Source: JAFGDI01 sp963662515
GTDB lineage: Bacteria > Planctomycetota > Phycisphaerae > Sedimentisphaerales > SM23-30
Direction: 5' to 3'
Assembly (NCBI GenBank): GCA_963662515.1
Contig: OY759675.1
Coordinates: forward strand, 2,480,001 to 2,544,000
Length of the DNA stretch: 64,000 nt
Under the pieces are notes generated by a model. The model was given only the letters and a program-made list of their open reading frames with translations. It made no database searches and had not been told where the DNA came from. This document shows, one piece after another, positions 54,486-62,997 of the stretch. Made by a program: the position numbers and the translations under genes. Each line of letters begins with the position of its first letter. Position 1 is the first letter of the stretch.

Positions 54486-56159
54486 TTATTCTACATTGAC
54501 TTCATTGAGCGATAATTCCAGACTCGGACGGGCAAATACACACCAGTCTGAATCTGTTGAACGAAGTGTACGGCCATCTTCAAAACCAGGATCTCCGCCA
54601 TCAGTACTTACCAATGTCAGGAATCGATCTGATTCTTTCAACGGTATATCAATTGATATAATATCCCGAATATCATTTATCCCTTTGCGTGAGAATTTAA
54701 GCTCTCCATCTACCAATATCCAGATATCAAAATTACCCTCTCGAGGATTATCTGAAGACAGACCGGCATCTGCGGTAAACCTGGCGATCTTTCCTTCTGG
54801 TAAACTTTTCCGTATTGCGTCAAGATCATAAGTTATACCCAGATTTGCATGCATAAACAAGGCCGGATATTCTGCTGTTCCATAAAACCTGTTGCCTAAC
54901 TCGCCATGCGGGGCACGCCAATGATAATCAACCAGGTCACGACCGTATCCGTTAACGATGTTTGAATAATATATGCCGTTGGTCTTGGGACATTCATAAA
55001 AAATATGCCCGTTAGAACTTACTACCTGATATCGATCCTTACCCTGCGGTACAAAAACACCATCAATGAAAGGATCATTAACCTTAACATAATCACCATC
55101 AGATTTGCGGTCTTCAGAGCCAAACACAAGGCGTTTACCTGTAACCGGGTCAATACCAAGCTCTAACTCACCTGTGCCCCAGCCATTACCTCCACCTACT
55201 ATATCAGCCAGATTGATAACAGAACGACCACGCCATATCATATTAGTACTCGAATCTATATCTCGGGCAAATAATTTATTATCAAAAGGTATCTCTTCCA
55301 CCTGCTCATCTGCGCCGCTTACTTTGCGGGCCTGACCCTGTAATACTTCGGCACTGGCCTTACGCTCTCCTTCGCCCGCTACCAGAGCTGTCTTGCCCTT
55401 AAGAACATGCAGCTCGGTATCGCCCTGCTTGTCGATCTGAACGCCAAACTGAGTACCAAGATCAATTATAAGAGCTTTTGGAGTAGCTATAGCAAAACCA
55501 ATTGCTTCTTTGGGCACATTCGAAAATACACTTCCATAATTACATTTTATACGATCCTCACCGGTAATATAAAATTCCGCCGGACCTTCGATCGTCACTT
55601 TGGCGTTATTGTCAAAAGCAACCTCAACAAAGCCATACCTCAGTTTATATAGCTTCTTGCCTATTGCCAACCTGTCACCAATAGCAGGCGAGTTACTGCC
55701 AACCCACTGGGCACTGACAACATCATTTACCGTAGCAACATCTATCCTGCTCATCATACTATAAAAGTATATGCTGGCTATAACCAGAAAACTGGCCGCA
55801 AGTGATACTATTGATGAATACCATACCTTGCGCAATACCGAGGGCCTTTTAACATATAAATCTCCAGAATCCTCAACCGACTCTGATTTTGAACAACTCT
55901 GACTCAATTCATTTTCCAACTCAGTAGCGATTGCTTGTGCCTCTTCCTGAGTCAGATCGGTTATAGTATCATCCTGATGAGAAGCCACCTGGAAAAATTG
56001 CAGATAGGTCCACAGCTTGATATAGTCAAGATACTCTCTGGCTATATCAGGATTCTCTGATATTAGATAATCCAGCCGATCAAATTGCTCCTGTGTAATA
56101 ACCTGCTCACGCAAGGCATTCAGCAGCGTATATATTTCATTTTTTTCTGTTGCTGTCAT
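54486..56159 (-). CDS. FecR-type anti-sigma factor fused to an NPCBM-like carbohydrate-binding domain
   Basis: 557 residues. Cytoplasmic N-terminus (about 1-110) with the planctomycete anti-sigma pattern (QEQFDRLDYLISENPDIAREYLDYI), one membrane helix at about 115-136, a FecR domain at about 170-265 (KVTIEGPAEFYITG, ALIIDLGTQFGVQ), and a C-terminal NPCBM-like domain at about 400-550 (LGITYDLDAIR ... VDGELKFSRKG ... SDWCVFARPSLEL). This predicts a sensor that binds sugar outside and releases the sigma factor inside. Its gene is 12 bp after the ECF sigma gene, same strand, and next to a GH43 lipoprotein, an obvious target. Confidence 0.85.
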   Translation of the reverse strand: MTATEKNEIYTLLNALREQVITQEQFDRLDYLISENPDIAREYLDYIKLWTYLQFFQVASHQDDTITDLTQEEAQAIATELENELSQSCSKSESVEDSGDLYVKRPSVLRKVWYSSIVSLAASFLVIASIYFYSMMSRIDVATVNDVVSAQWVGSNSPAIGDRLAIGKKLYKLRYGFVEVAFDNNAKVTIEGPAEFYITGEDRIKCNYGSVFSNVPKEAIGFAIATPKALIIDLGTQFGVQIDKQGDTELHVLKGKTALVAGEGERKASAEVLQGQARKVSGADEQVEEIPFDNKLFARDIDSSTNMIWRGRSVINLADIVGGGNGWGTGELELGIDPVTGKRLVFGSEDRKSDGDYVKVNDPFIDGVFVPQGKDRYQVVSSNGHIFYECPKTNGIYYSNIVNGYGRDLVDYHWRAPHGELGNRFYGTAEYPALFMHANLGITYDLDAIRKSLPEGKIARFTADAGLSSDNPREGNFDIWILVDGELKFSRKGINDIRDIISIDIPLKESDRFLTLVSTDGGDPGFEDGRTLRSTDSDWCVFARPSLELSLNEVNVE

Positions 56160-56171
56160 AGATCACACACA

Positions 56172-56693
56172 CTACTGCGTCATACTCTTTTTAACACAAT
56201 TCAATAAAACAACATGTATCTTCGATATGCGATTATACAAAGTATTAATATTTATACCCACTCGCCCCGAAAGAACCTTAAGCGTAGCTCCATCTTCATA
56301 ACGAAGTTCTAATATCTTTTTCTCATCTGGATTGAGCTTCTGTAAGCACTTTTTCAATGACTCTATACGAATATCCTCATCGCCGGCCTCCATAGCCTCA
56401 AGCTGCTCTATTATCTCCATTGTCTTATCACTGAACTTCATGCGATAATTCTTCTTATCTCGCAGATATCTCAGTATCTTGAACCGGGCAACTGAAATAG
56501 CCCAGGCCGTAAAATCTGTTCCCGGCGTATAATCATCAAATTTCTGCCAGAGCAATGAAGCCGTTTCCTGTACTATATCATCAGCATCTACCGGACTGGC
56601 TATCTTTGCCATAACATAGCCGTAAATACGCCGCTGACTCTTAAGAAAGAGCTGCATAAAATACTGACTTCTCTGATTTTCTAACTCATCCAT
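56172..56693 (-). CDS. ECF sigma factor, planctomycete/verrucomicrobial type
   Basis: 173 residues. Region 2: DADDIVQETASLLWQKFDDY at about 37-56 and FTAWAISVARFKILRYLRD; region 4: LRYEDGATLKVLSGRVGININTLYNRISK at about 128-157. Of the sigma-70 family Rhodopirellula/Verrucomicrobium group. Directs RNA polymerase to its own promoters once freed from the neighbouring anti-sigma factor. It is first in a two-gene operon with that factor. Confidence 0.9.
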   Translation of the reverse strand: MDELENQRSQYFMQLFLKSQRRIYGYVMAKIASPVDADDIVQETASLLWQKFDDYTPGTDFTAWAISVARFKILRYLRDKKNYRMKFSDKTMEIIEQLEAMEAGDEDIRIESLKKCLQKLNPDEKKILELRYEDGATLKVLSGRVGININTLYNRISKIHVVLLNCVKKSMTQ

Positions 56694-56923
56694 ATATCAA
56701 CTAACCTTGTAAAAGCGACAAACTAACGCGCTTCATGTAGTTAATGCCTCTTTTTGCCTTTTTTTTTACATTTTTCCTGATAAAATCAGTATATAAAAGT
56801 AAAAAAATGCAGACTACATTGCCCAGCCCTCACAGGCCGACCCTATATAATACCATTTTACGGATTGAATTGAACCTATTATTGATCTTTTTTTCGTTTT
56901 TTATCCGACTTTTCTCGAGTAAT

Positions 56924-57895
56924 TCACCTTAGCAGCCACTTTTTAATGTGGTAGTACCGCACTGGCGGACAATACTCATGCCCTGCACCTGCCGGGGGCG
57001 TCAGAATGTGAGCATACCCACTATCGATGCTAAATTCCAGAGGCAATGACGGACCATCATCACCATCTATCTGAACCGGAACAGTTTCAGGCCCATCTAT
57101 ACGAATATTCTTACATCTGACCCTGGCCGTCGTTCTTAATTTTTGATCGGCTTTCAATATAGTATATATTGATTGTAACAGCAGTTGCCAGCGATTCTTA
57201 CATCGAAAAACAGTGAGGTCAAGATAACCATCTCCGCAATCAGCACCCGGTGCTATACCAATACCAATGGCATATCGGCCTATATTAGAGACATATGCCA
57301 AGGCCGGTTCCGTACAAATATCTTTACCATCAGCACTTATGCGTAAAGGAACAAATTTATATGACCAGAATGTCCTGGCCAGCGGCCATAAATAGTCCAG
57401 TGGGGTTATATGACCTGATCGCTTATGATGTACATATTTGACCACCTGAGCATCAAATCCCAATCCAACAACTGCAATAAAGTGGCGGCCATTAACCCGA
57501 CCCAGATCTATCTTACGCACTACACCGGAGTCAAGTGCTGAAATAGAGGTTTTTACCGAGCCATCTAACCCCAGCTCACAGGCAAGCAGATTTTCCGTAC
57601 CGGTAGGAATGATAAGAATTGGCACTTCACTTCCAGCAGCCGCCTCCAGTACCGTACGGACACTGCCATCCCCTCCGGCAATCATTATAACATCATACTT
57701 TTCCGCTATGGCCTGACGGGTCAGCTCCGCTGCATGTTCCAAAGAGCGGGTCAGAGAGATTACTACCTCATCGCCACGCTGCAACAGATGATCTCTTAGC
57801 ATCTTTAGTGAACGAACCCTCAGATTGGAGCCGCTCTTTGGATTGATTATCATCTTATATCTTTGTATTTGACGCATATGATCTTCCACCATCAT
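56924..57895 (-). CDS. Diacylglycerol-kinase-like lipid kinase
   Basis: 323 residues. Start KMIINPKSGS, nucleotide loop IMIAGGDGSVRTVLEAA, and IIPTGTENLLACELGL are the YegS/BmrU/DgkB signatures. Asp and Glu further on (GADCGDGYLDLTVFRC) fit the catalytic and C-terminal sandwich domain. Phosphorylates diacylglycerol or a similar lipid. Its start overlaps the aldolase stop by one base, so the two are translationally coupled. Confidence 0.87.
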   Translation of the reverse strand: MMVEDHMRQIQRYKMIINPKSGSNLRVRSLKMLRDHLLQRGDEVVISLTRSLEHAAELTRQAIAEKYDVIMIAGGDGSVRTVLEAAAGSEVPILIIPTGTENLLACELGLDGSVKTSISALDSGVVRKIDLGRVNGRHFIAVVGLGFDAQVVKYVHHKRSGHITPLDYLWPLARTFWSYKFVPLRISADGKDICTEPALAYVSNIGRYAIGIGIAPGADCGDGYLDLTVFRCKNRWQLLLQSIYTILKADQKLRTTARVRCKNIRIDGPETVPVQIDGDDGPSLPLEFSIDSGYAHILTPPAGAGHEYCPPVRYYHIKKWLLR

Positions 57896-58503
57896 CAGGC
57901 ATTAGTCATTTGAGATATCATTGCTGGTGTTATATAACTCAGATCTCCCTGATGAGCCATAACCTTACATGCCAGTTCAAAAAAAACTGCCCGCTGGATC
58001 GCCTCATCAGGATTTTTCCCGTAAGTTACCATACCATGATTGCGAATTACGATCATTGCTGATCTTGACGCCGCATTTACAACCGAATCCGCCAATTGCT
58101 GACTGCCCGGCGGCAGAAAATCAATCATTACCGGATCTCCAATATAATATGGCATTTCAAGTATAACATTGAAATTGTCAGGCAAACTACGACCGACCGC
58201 AATAGCGGTAGCATAAGGGCTCTGAAAATGCAGAACGGTATTAACCTCGGGCTTCTCCCTTAATATTCCCAGGTGAAATCTGCTCTCAACTGAAGCCCTG
58301 ACTGTTCCAAGCTGCTTACCCGTCTCTAAATCACATATAGCAATACTTTCCCGACCAATCCTGCCGAACCATGAACCCGTAGCTGTGAGCAATACCCTGC
58401 CGTTATCAGCTCTTAATGACATATTGCCGCTGCTGCAAAAGGCCAGACCCAGACGATCTACCTCGTGACAGGCTGCGATAAACTCTGTTTCGATATCTTT
58501 CAT
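57895..58503 (-). CDS. Class II aldolase/adducin-family protein
   Basis: 202 residues from ATG at 58503, with GAGAAGTGG upstream; a TTG at 58527 gives a longer form. Family features: SSGNMSLRADNGR phosphate loop, ASVESRFHLGIL (Glu), LHFQSPYATA, and IVIRNHGMVTYG (His). The usual metal motif is H-x-H (HTHSPYATA); here the second His is Gln. The related enzymes are L-fuculose- or rhamnulose-phosphate aldolase and ribulose-phosphate epimerase. Substrate unknown. Coupled to the lipid kinase gene downstream. Confidence 0.82.
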   Translation of the reverse strand: MKDIETEFIAACHEVDRLGLAFCSSGNMSLRADNGRVLLTATGSWFGRIGRESIAICDLETGKQLGTVRASVESRFHLGILREKPEVNTVLHFQSPYATAIAVGRSLPDNFNVILEMPYYIGDPVMIDFLPPGSQQLADSVVNAASRSAMIVIRNHGMVTYGKNPDEAIQRAVFFELACKVMAHQGDLSYITPAMISQMTNA

Positions 58504-58574
58504 TTTTCCACTTCTCAATTCAGCCAAAATTAAGTTATTACTGCAATTGATTTTATCGGCAAAAAAGTTAAAAT

Positions 58575-59222
58575 ATGTTCATGAAATACAAACATATTAT
58601 CTGGGACTGGAACGGAACACTGCTTAATGATGCAGCAGAATGCACCGCTGTAGTCGATAACTTAATGCAAAAACACAACTTAGGAAGACTATCACAAGAA
58701 AGATACCGAAAAGAAACCTGTTTCCCCGTTATAAATTTCTACATTGCATTGGGGTTCGACTTCCAAAAAGTACCATTTTCAGAGATCGCTCGTGATTATA
58801 TCCAACAATATGACAGGCTCATGCTTAACAGCTCCCTGCACGACCAAAGCCGCTCGTGCCTGGCAAATCTTTCCACTGCCGGATACACACATTCTGTCCT
58901 GAGTGCCTATGAACAAAATAGACTTGAATCTGCCATCAGGCATTTTGGACTGACTGACTTTTTCCTGAAAATAATCGGACTCAGTGACTATTTTGCCCAT
59001 TCCAAGAAGGACAACGGCATTAAATGGATAAATGAACTACCTTACGATAAGAAACAAGTGCTCTTTATAGGAGATACGACACACGACCACGAAGTAGCCC
59101 AGGCAATGGGCGTCGATTGTATTTTAATGACTAACGGCCATCAGTCACCAGAACACTTTGAACAGACCAACCGCCCGACATTCAATGATCTGGGTGAGGT
59201 TTGCCAATGGCTGCTGAGCTGA
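58575..59222 (+). CDS. HAD-superfamily phosphatase (phosphoglycolate-phosphatase-like)
   Basis: 215 residues. HAD motif I DWNGTLLND (nucleophile Asp, with Asn-Gly replacing the usual Asp-Gly), motif II LSAYE, motif IV FIGDTTHDHEVA. Cap domain of the helical C1 type between I and II. Substrate is unassigned. ATG at 58575 is followed by another at 58581; either can serve. The gene is divergent from the aldolase. Confidence 0.82.
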   Translation: MFMKYKHIIWDWNGTLLNDAAECTAVVDNLMQKHNLGRLSQERYRKETCFPVINFYIALGFDFQKVPFSEIARDYIQQYDRLMLNSSLHDQSRSCLANLSTAGYTHSVLSAYEQNRLESAIRHFGLTDFFLKIIGLSDYFAHSKKDNGIKWINELPYDKKQVLFIGDTTHDHEVAQAMGVDCILMTNGHQSPEHFEQTNRPTFNDLGEVCQWLLS

Positions 59223-59260
59223 TCTAATTCTGATAGAAAATAATTATAAAGGATAAAAAA

Positions 59261-59977
59261 ATGGCAAATCTCAATGTCAATATTGACCATGTAGCAACCG
59301 TAAGGCAAGCCCGTATGACCATTGAACCAGACCCGGTTTGGGCCGCTGTTGAATGCGAATTAGCCGGTGCTAAAGGCATTACTATGCACTTACGAGAAGA
59401 CCGTCGCCATATCCAGGAACGAGATGTTGAACTCGTCAGAAAAATCAGCAAAATAATGCTGAACCTGGAAATGGGCATGACCGATGAAATGGTGAACTAC
59501 GCCCTAAAGCTCGTTCCAGACATGGTAACTTTAGTACCAGAAAAAAGAGCAGAACTGACCACCGAAGGCGGACTTGACTGCATAAAGTTGGAAAAGACAC
59601 TCAAAACTGTCGTTGCCAAAATGCACAAAAAAGGAATTGAAGTTTCCGCTTTTATCATAGCGGACCCAGACCAGATACAAGCCTGCGCCCAGGCTGGCTG
59701 TGACGCCATCGAACTCCATACCGGCCCCTATGCCAACGCCCGCACCAAAAAAGAAATTATAACTCGACTCGATGAACTCGAAACCGGCCTGGAATGCGGC
59801 CTTAACGCTGGCATGGTAGTTCACGCCGGCCATGGACTCACATACAGAAATGTTGAACCAGTAGCAGATATGACCGGGTTTTGCGATTTCAACATCGGCC
59901 ATGGCATAATCTCACGCAGTATATTCACCGGCCTGCGCAGTGCCACCAAAGAAATGATCGAACTGATCGCAAGGTAA
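59261..59977 (+). CDS. pdxJ: Pyridoxine 5'-phosphate synthase
   Basis: 238 residues, normal length. NVNIDHVATVRQAR, ECELAGAKGITMHLREDRRHI, NLEMGMTDEM, TLVPEKRAELTTEGGLD, and the C-terminal GHGLTYRNVEPVADM ... NIGHGIISRSIF are diagnostic. It condenses 1-deoxyxylulose-5-phosphate with 3-amino-acetone phosphate to form pyridoxine phosphate, last step of the DXP-dependent B6 route. pdxA is not here. A perfect palindromic terminator follows. Confidence 0.96.
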   Translation: MANLNVNIDHVATVRQARMTIEPDPVWAAVECELAGAKGITMHLREDRRHIQERDVELVRKISKIMLNLEMGMTDEMVNYALKLVPDMVTLVPEKRAELTTEGGLDCIKLEKTLKTVVAKMHKKGIEVSAFIIADPDQIQACAQAGCDAIELHTGPYANARTKKEIITRLDELETGLECGLNAGMVVHAGHGLTYRNVEPVADMTGFCDFNIGHGIISRSIFTGLRSATKEMIELIAR

Positions 59978-60020
59978 TCGTTGCAAAGTGGTTATTCACC
60001 TTACAACATATTGTATTTAC

Positions 60021-60050
60021 GGGCAAAAAAAATTTTTTTTGCCCTTTTTC
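60021..60050 (+). terminator. pdxJ terminator
   Basis: Perfect palindrome GGGC A8 T8 GCCC (60021-60044), then T5, 43 bp after the pdxJ stop. Confidence 0.8.
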
Positions 60051-60189
60051 ATTTATATACCGGAGTTAATATTCTTGCCCTCCGTTATCTACTTGTAATA
60101 TCATATAATCATTACAATTTTAATATAAATAGTTCATCTGTGAAAACTGGCTTACCCGACTAAGTCTTACATCAGAAAGGATAAGTATA

Positions 60190-61158
60190 ATGACCAGATT
60201 TAACACCTTAATTAGCAAATTGACACAACCAGCCCTGCTTCTGGCCTTTGGAATATTCGCTCAACTTTCACAGGCGGCTAACCCGGCTATTACAAACACC
60301 TTCACTGCCGATCCAGCAGCCCTGGTCCATAACAATACAGTTTACCTCTATGCCGGGCACGATCAGTGCAAACCACCGCGAAATGGTTATGAAATGCATG
60401 AATGGCTCGTTTATTCCTCACAAGATATGGTAAACTGGAAGGAGCATCCTGTACCACTTAAGCCAACCGATCTGGCCTGGGCCAAAGACGAAGCATGGGC
60501 CTCGCAGGTAATTGAAAGAGATGGAAAATTCTACTGGTATGTTACCGCCCAGCACAAAACCATTCATGGCAAGGCAATCGGCGTTGCCGTATCTGACAGC
60601 CCCACCGGCCCATTCTCCGACCCCCGCGGAACTGCTCTCATCACCAATGACATGACCACAGACACCAAAATTTCATGGGATGACATTGACCCTACCGTTT
60701 TCATTGATGATGATGGACAGGCCTATATGTACTGGGGCAACCAGAAATGCCGCTGGATCAAGCTCAAATCCAATATGATAGAGACCGAAGGAGAGATTCA
60801 CACCATTGACCTGCCCAACTATACCGAAGCTCCCTGGATACATAAACGCGGCGATTGGTACTACCTGTCTTACGCTTATGGCTTCCCCGAAAAAACCGCC
60901 TATGCCATGAGTAAGAGCATTACCGGACCATGGGAATATAAAGGCATTCTCAATGAACTCGCCGGCAACTGCAATACCAATCATCAGGCCATTATAGAAT
61001 ATAAGGGCAAAGACTATTTCATCTATCACAATGGCGGACTCACAACCGAAGGCGGCAGCTTCCGCCGGTCAGTATGTATCGACTACCTATATTACAACGA
61101 AGATGGAACGATCAAGCGAATCATAATGACCAGCGAAGGTGTAAAACCCAACCAATAA
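60190..61158 (+). CDS. GH43-family glycoside hydrolase, secreted
   Basis: 322 residues. Signal peptide about 1-30 (ends SQA). GH43 catalytic triad in context: TADPAALVHNNTVYLYAGHD (base), DDIDPTVFIDDDGQAYMYWGN (modulator) and NYTEAPWIHKRGDWYYLSYAYG (acid Glu). Closest in feel to xylosidase/arabinofuranosidase of the AXH-type branch. Not the same subfamily as the GH43 at 53144, by sequence. Followed by a strong terminator. Confidence 0.9.
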   Translation: MTRFNTLISKLTQPALLLAFGIFAQLSQAANPAITNTFTADPAALVHNNTVYLYAGHDQCKPPRNGYEMHEWLVYSSQDMVNWKEHPVPLKPTDLAWAKDEAWASQVIERDGKFYWYVTAQHKTIHGKAIGVAVSDSPTGPFSDPRGTALITNDMTTDTKISWDDIDPTVFIDDDGQAYMYWGNQKCRWIKLKSNMIETEGEIHTIDLPNYTEAPWIHKRGDWYYLSYAYGFPEKTAYAMSKSITGPWEYKGILNELAGNCNTNHQAIIEYKGKDYFIYHNGGLTTEGGSFRRSVCIDYLYYNEDGTIKRIIMTSEGVKPNQ

Positions 61159-61180
61159 GCAAAACTGCTCCATAATACAT

Positions 61181-61228
61181 GGCCGCATAATTCCACAGCT
61201 ATTGCTCTGGCGTTATGCGGCCTGTTTT
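61181..61228 (+). terminator. GH43 terminator
   Basis: Stem GGCCGCATAA / TTATGCGGCC (61181-61190, 61213-61222), then TGTTTT. Confidence 0.8.
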
Positions 61229-61260
61229 ATTCCCCAAAGATTGTCGTTAATCTTCACCTC

Positions 61261-61752
61261 TCAAAGAAACTTCTGCAAAACATCTACATCAAGCAGCTTC
61301 CCGAACTTCACACCAACTTCCTTATAATGAGCAACCGAACTATATCCGCACTTCTCCAGCATCTTTATACTATTAGCATTCTCTGATGTAACTGTTGCCA
61401 GTAAACTATGCATTCCCCTGCTCCGCGCTGTATCTTCCAAAAATGCCACCGCCTGCGTTCCGATCCCTTTACGAATACTTTCAGGCTTCAGATACACCAC
61501 CGACTCTGCTGTAATATCATAAGCCTGCCGGGGCTTAAAACGCATCAGACCACAATAGCCTATCACCTGGCCCTCATCTTGTATAACAAAAGCTCCAAAT
61601 TTTGGATGGTCAAAAATTAATATTGAACGCATCTCCTCAATACTCACTTCTGTTGTATGAAATGTGGCCGTACTATTAAGGGCATACCAGTTGTATATCG
61701 CCACTATATCCGCTAAATGCTCTTCTCTGAGAACACTGAAAGTTATTGCCAT
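61261..61752 (-). CDS. GNAT-family N-acetyltransferase
   Basis: 163 residues from ATG at 61752. Starts MAITFSVLREEHLADIVAIYN, then the phosphinothricin acetyltransferase-like pattern TATFHTTEVS, GYCGLMRFKPRQAYDITAESVVYL, the acetyl-CoA loop R-K-G-I-G-T-Q-A, and ENANSIKMLEKCGY. A frame upstream from a TTG at 61857 would add 35 residues without family support. Substrate (phosphinothricin, methionine sulfone or other small amine) cannot be read. Confidence 0.82.
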   Translation of the reverse strand: MAITFSVLREEHLADIVAIYNWYALNSTATFHTTEVSIEEMRSILIFDHPKFGAFVIQDEGQVIGYCGLMRFKPRQAYDITAESVVYLKPESIRKGIGTQAVAFLEDTARSRGMHSLLATVTSENANSIKMLEKCGYSSVAHYKEVGVKFGKLLDVDVLQKFL

Positions 61753-62176
61753 TTTCGTGATATTCTCCTCTGGCCCAGCCAGAACACTATTACTATAACA
61801 GTTAAACTTACTTAACCATTCACCAGCTGATACTGAACCTTTTGAGCTTTTCTCCAATATGGGAATGCCAGCTCAGGTACAGGATCTTTCTGTCAATGTT
61901 ATCGCATATTTTATGCTTAAACCATCACGCTTGCAAATGCTGTTTTCTAGGCAAAGTTACCTTTTTTCACACCAGTCAAAGGTTTGACCTCATAAAATAT
62001 TGACAATATGCTGCGCAAACGCAACCAGCCAATGTTAATATAGGCAATTTATAACTATTATAATAGTTAGTCTGGGTAAAATGTTGAATTTTCACAACAA
62101 TTATAACACAAATATGTTTTTTAAATCTTACTATATAGTACAATACGGAGGATAGCCGTTGTAATACAGGAACAAT
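61753..62176. other. Divergent AT-rich spacer before the two-component operon
   Basis: 424 bp between the GNAT gene and the histidine kinase gene. Holds an 18-bp palindrome (annotated separately). AGGA precedes the kinase ATG. No gene seen. Confidence 0.5.
62052..62069. promoter_or_regulatory. 18-bp perfect palindrome, possible operator
   Basis: TAACTATTATAATAGTTA, symmetric about its centre; it contains TATAAT (62059-62064) and lies about 110 nt upstream of the histidine kinase gene. A protein bound here would cover the -10 box. Confidence 0.45.
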
Positions 62177-62899
62177 ATGAACCAGACAGACGCACAAAAC
62201 AACATTGACCAACAGCTCAAAAAGGAGCATGACGAACGCATGGCCGTTTTGGGCAGATTAACTGCCAGAGTGGTTCATGAGCTCAACAGTCCGCTTGATG
62301 GCATGTTAAGATATGTCAATCTCTCTTTAAACCGGCTGGAAAGCGGGCAAACAGAAAAAGTGCCTGACTATCTCCGTCAAGTTAAAGACGGACTTAACCA
62401 GTGCGCTTCAATGCTGGCATCGCTACTTGATCTGTCTCGTGGCACAAAAATGGAAGGTCAGCGGGTAGATCCCAATAAATTGATCGATGATTCAATTAAA
62501 TTTCTTGAAGTATCTGACTTAGCCGAAAATAAACAGATTTTGCGAGATTACAGCCGAAATCTCCCCACTATAATGGCAGGAAATATGGCAAGCGTATTTG
62601 CCAATATATTCAAAAATGCCCTGCAGGCTGCCGGGCCTGGCGGAAGAATTACTATCAGAACCACAGCCGAAGATAAGTTTTTACATGTTACCATAGGCGA
62701 TAACGGCAATGGCATAAAACCAGAAATAATCGACGATATTTTTAAACCTTTTTTCACTACCAAAAACGCCGGAGAAGGTACAGGACTAGGACTGGCTATC
62801 TGTAAGGAAATTATCGAAAAACGAAATGGAACAATAACTGCCAGAAATCTGCCCAAAGGCGGCTGCGAATTTGAGATCATAATTAATACAGAATGCTGA
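62177..62899 (+). CDS. Soluble histidine kinase without sensor domain
   Basis: 240 residues, no membrane segment. H box VVHELNSPLDG with His34, N box NIFKNALQAA at about 143-152, G1 DNGNGI at about 175, F box PFFTTK, G2 GEGTGLGLAI at about 199. It is the NtrB-like/HisKA type, with only about 20 residues before the dimerisation helix, so input must come from a partner protein. The cognate regulator gene starts 98 bp later. Confidence 0.9.
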   Translation: MNQTDAQNNIDQQLKKEHDERMAVLGRLTARVVHELNSPLDGMLRYVNLSLNRLESGQTEKVPDYLRQVKDGLNQCASMLASLLDLSRGTKMEGQRVDPNKLIDDSIKFLEVSDLAENKQILRDYSRNLPTIMAGNMASVFANIFKNALQAAGPGGRITIRTTAEDKFLHVTIGDNGNGIKPEIIDDIFKPFFTTKNAGEGTGLGLAICKEIIEKRNGTITARNLPKGGCEFEIIINTEC

Positions 62900-62997
62900 T
62901 AAAATATTTACCATTGTTTTTACTGACTTAAAGTTAAGGTTTATTTACAGTTGATATATATAAGCAAACTATAAAGGTTAAAGCAGAGAGACGGAGA

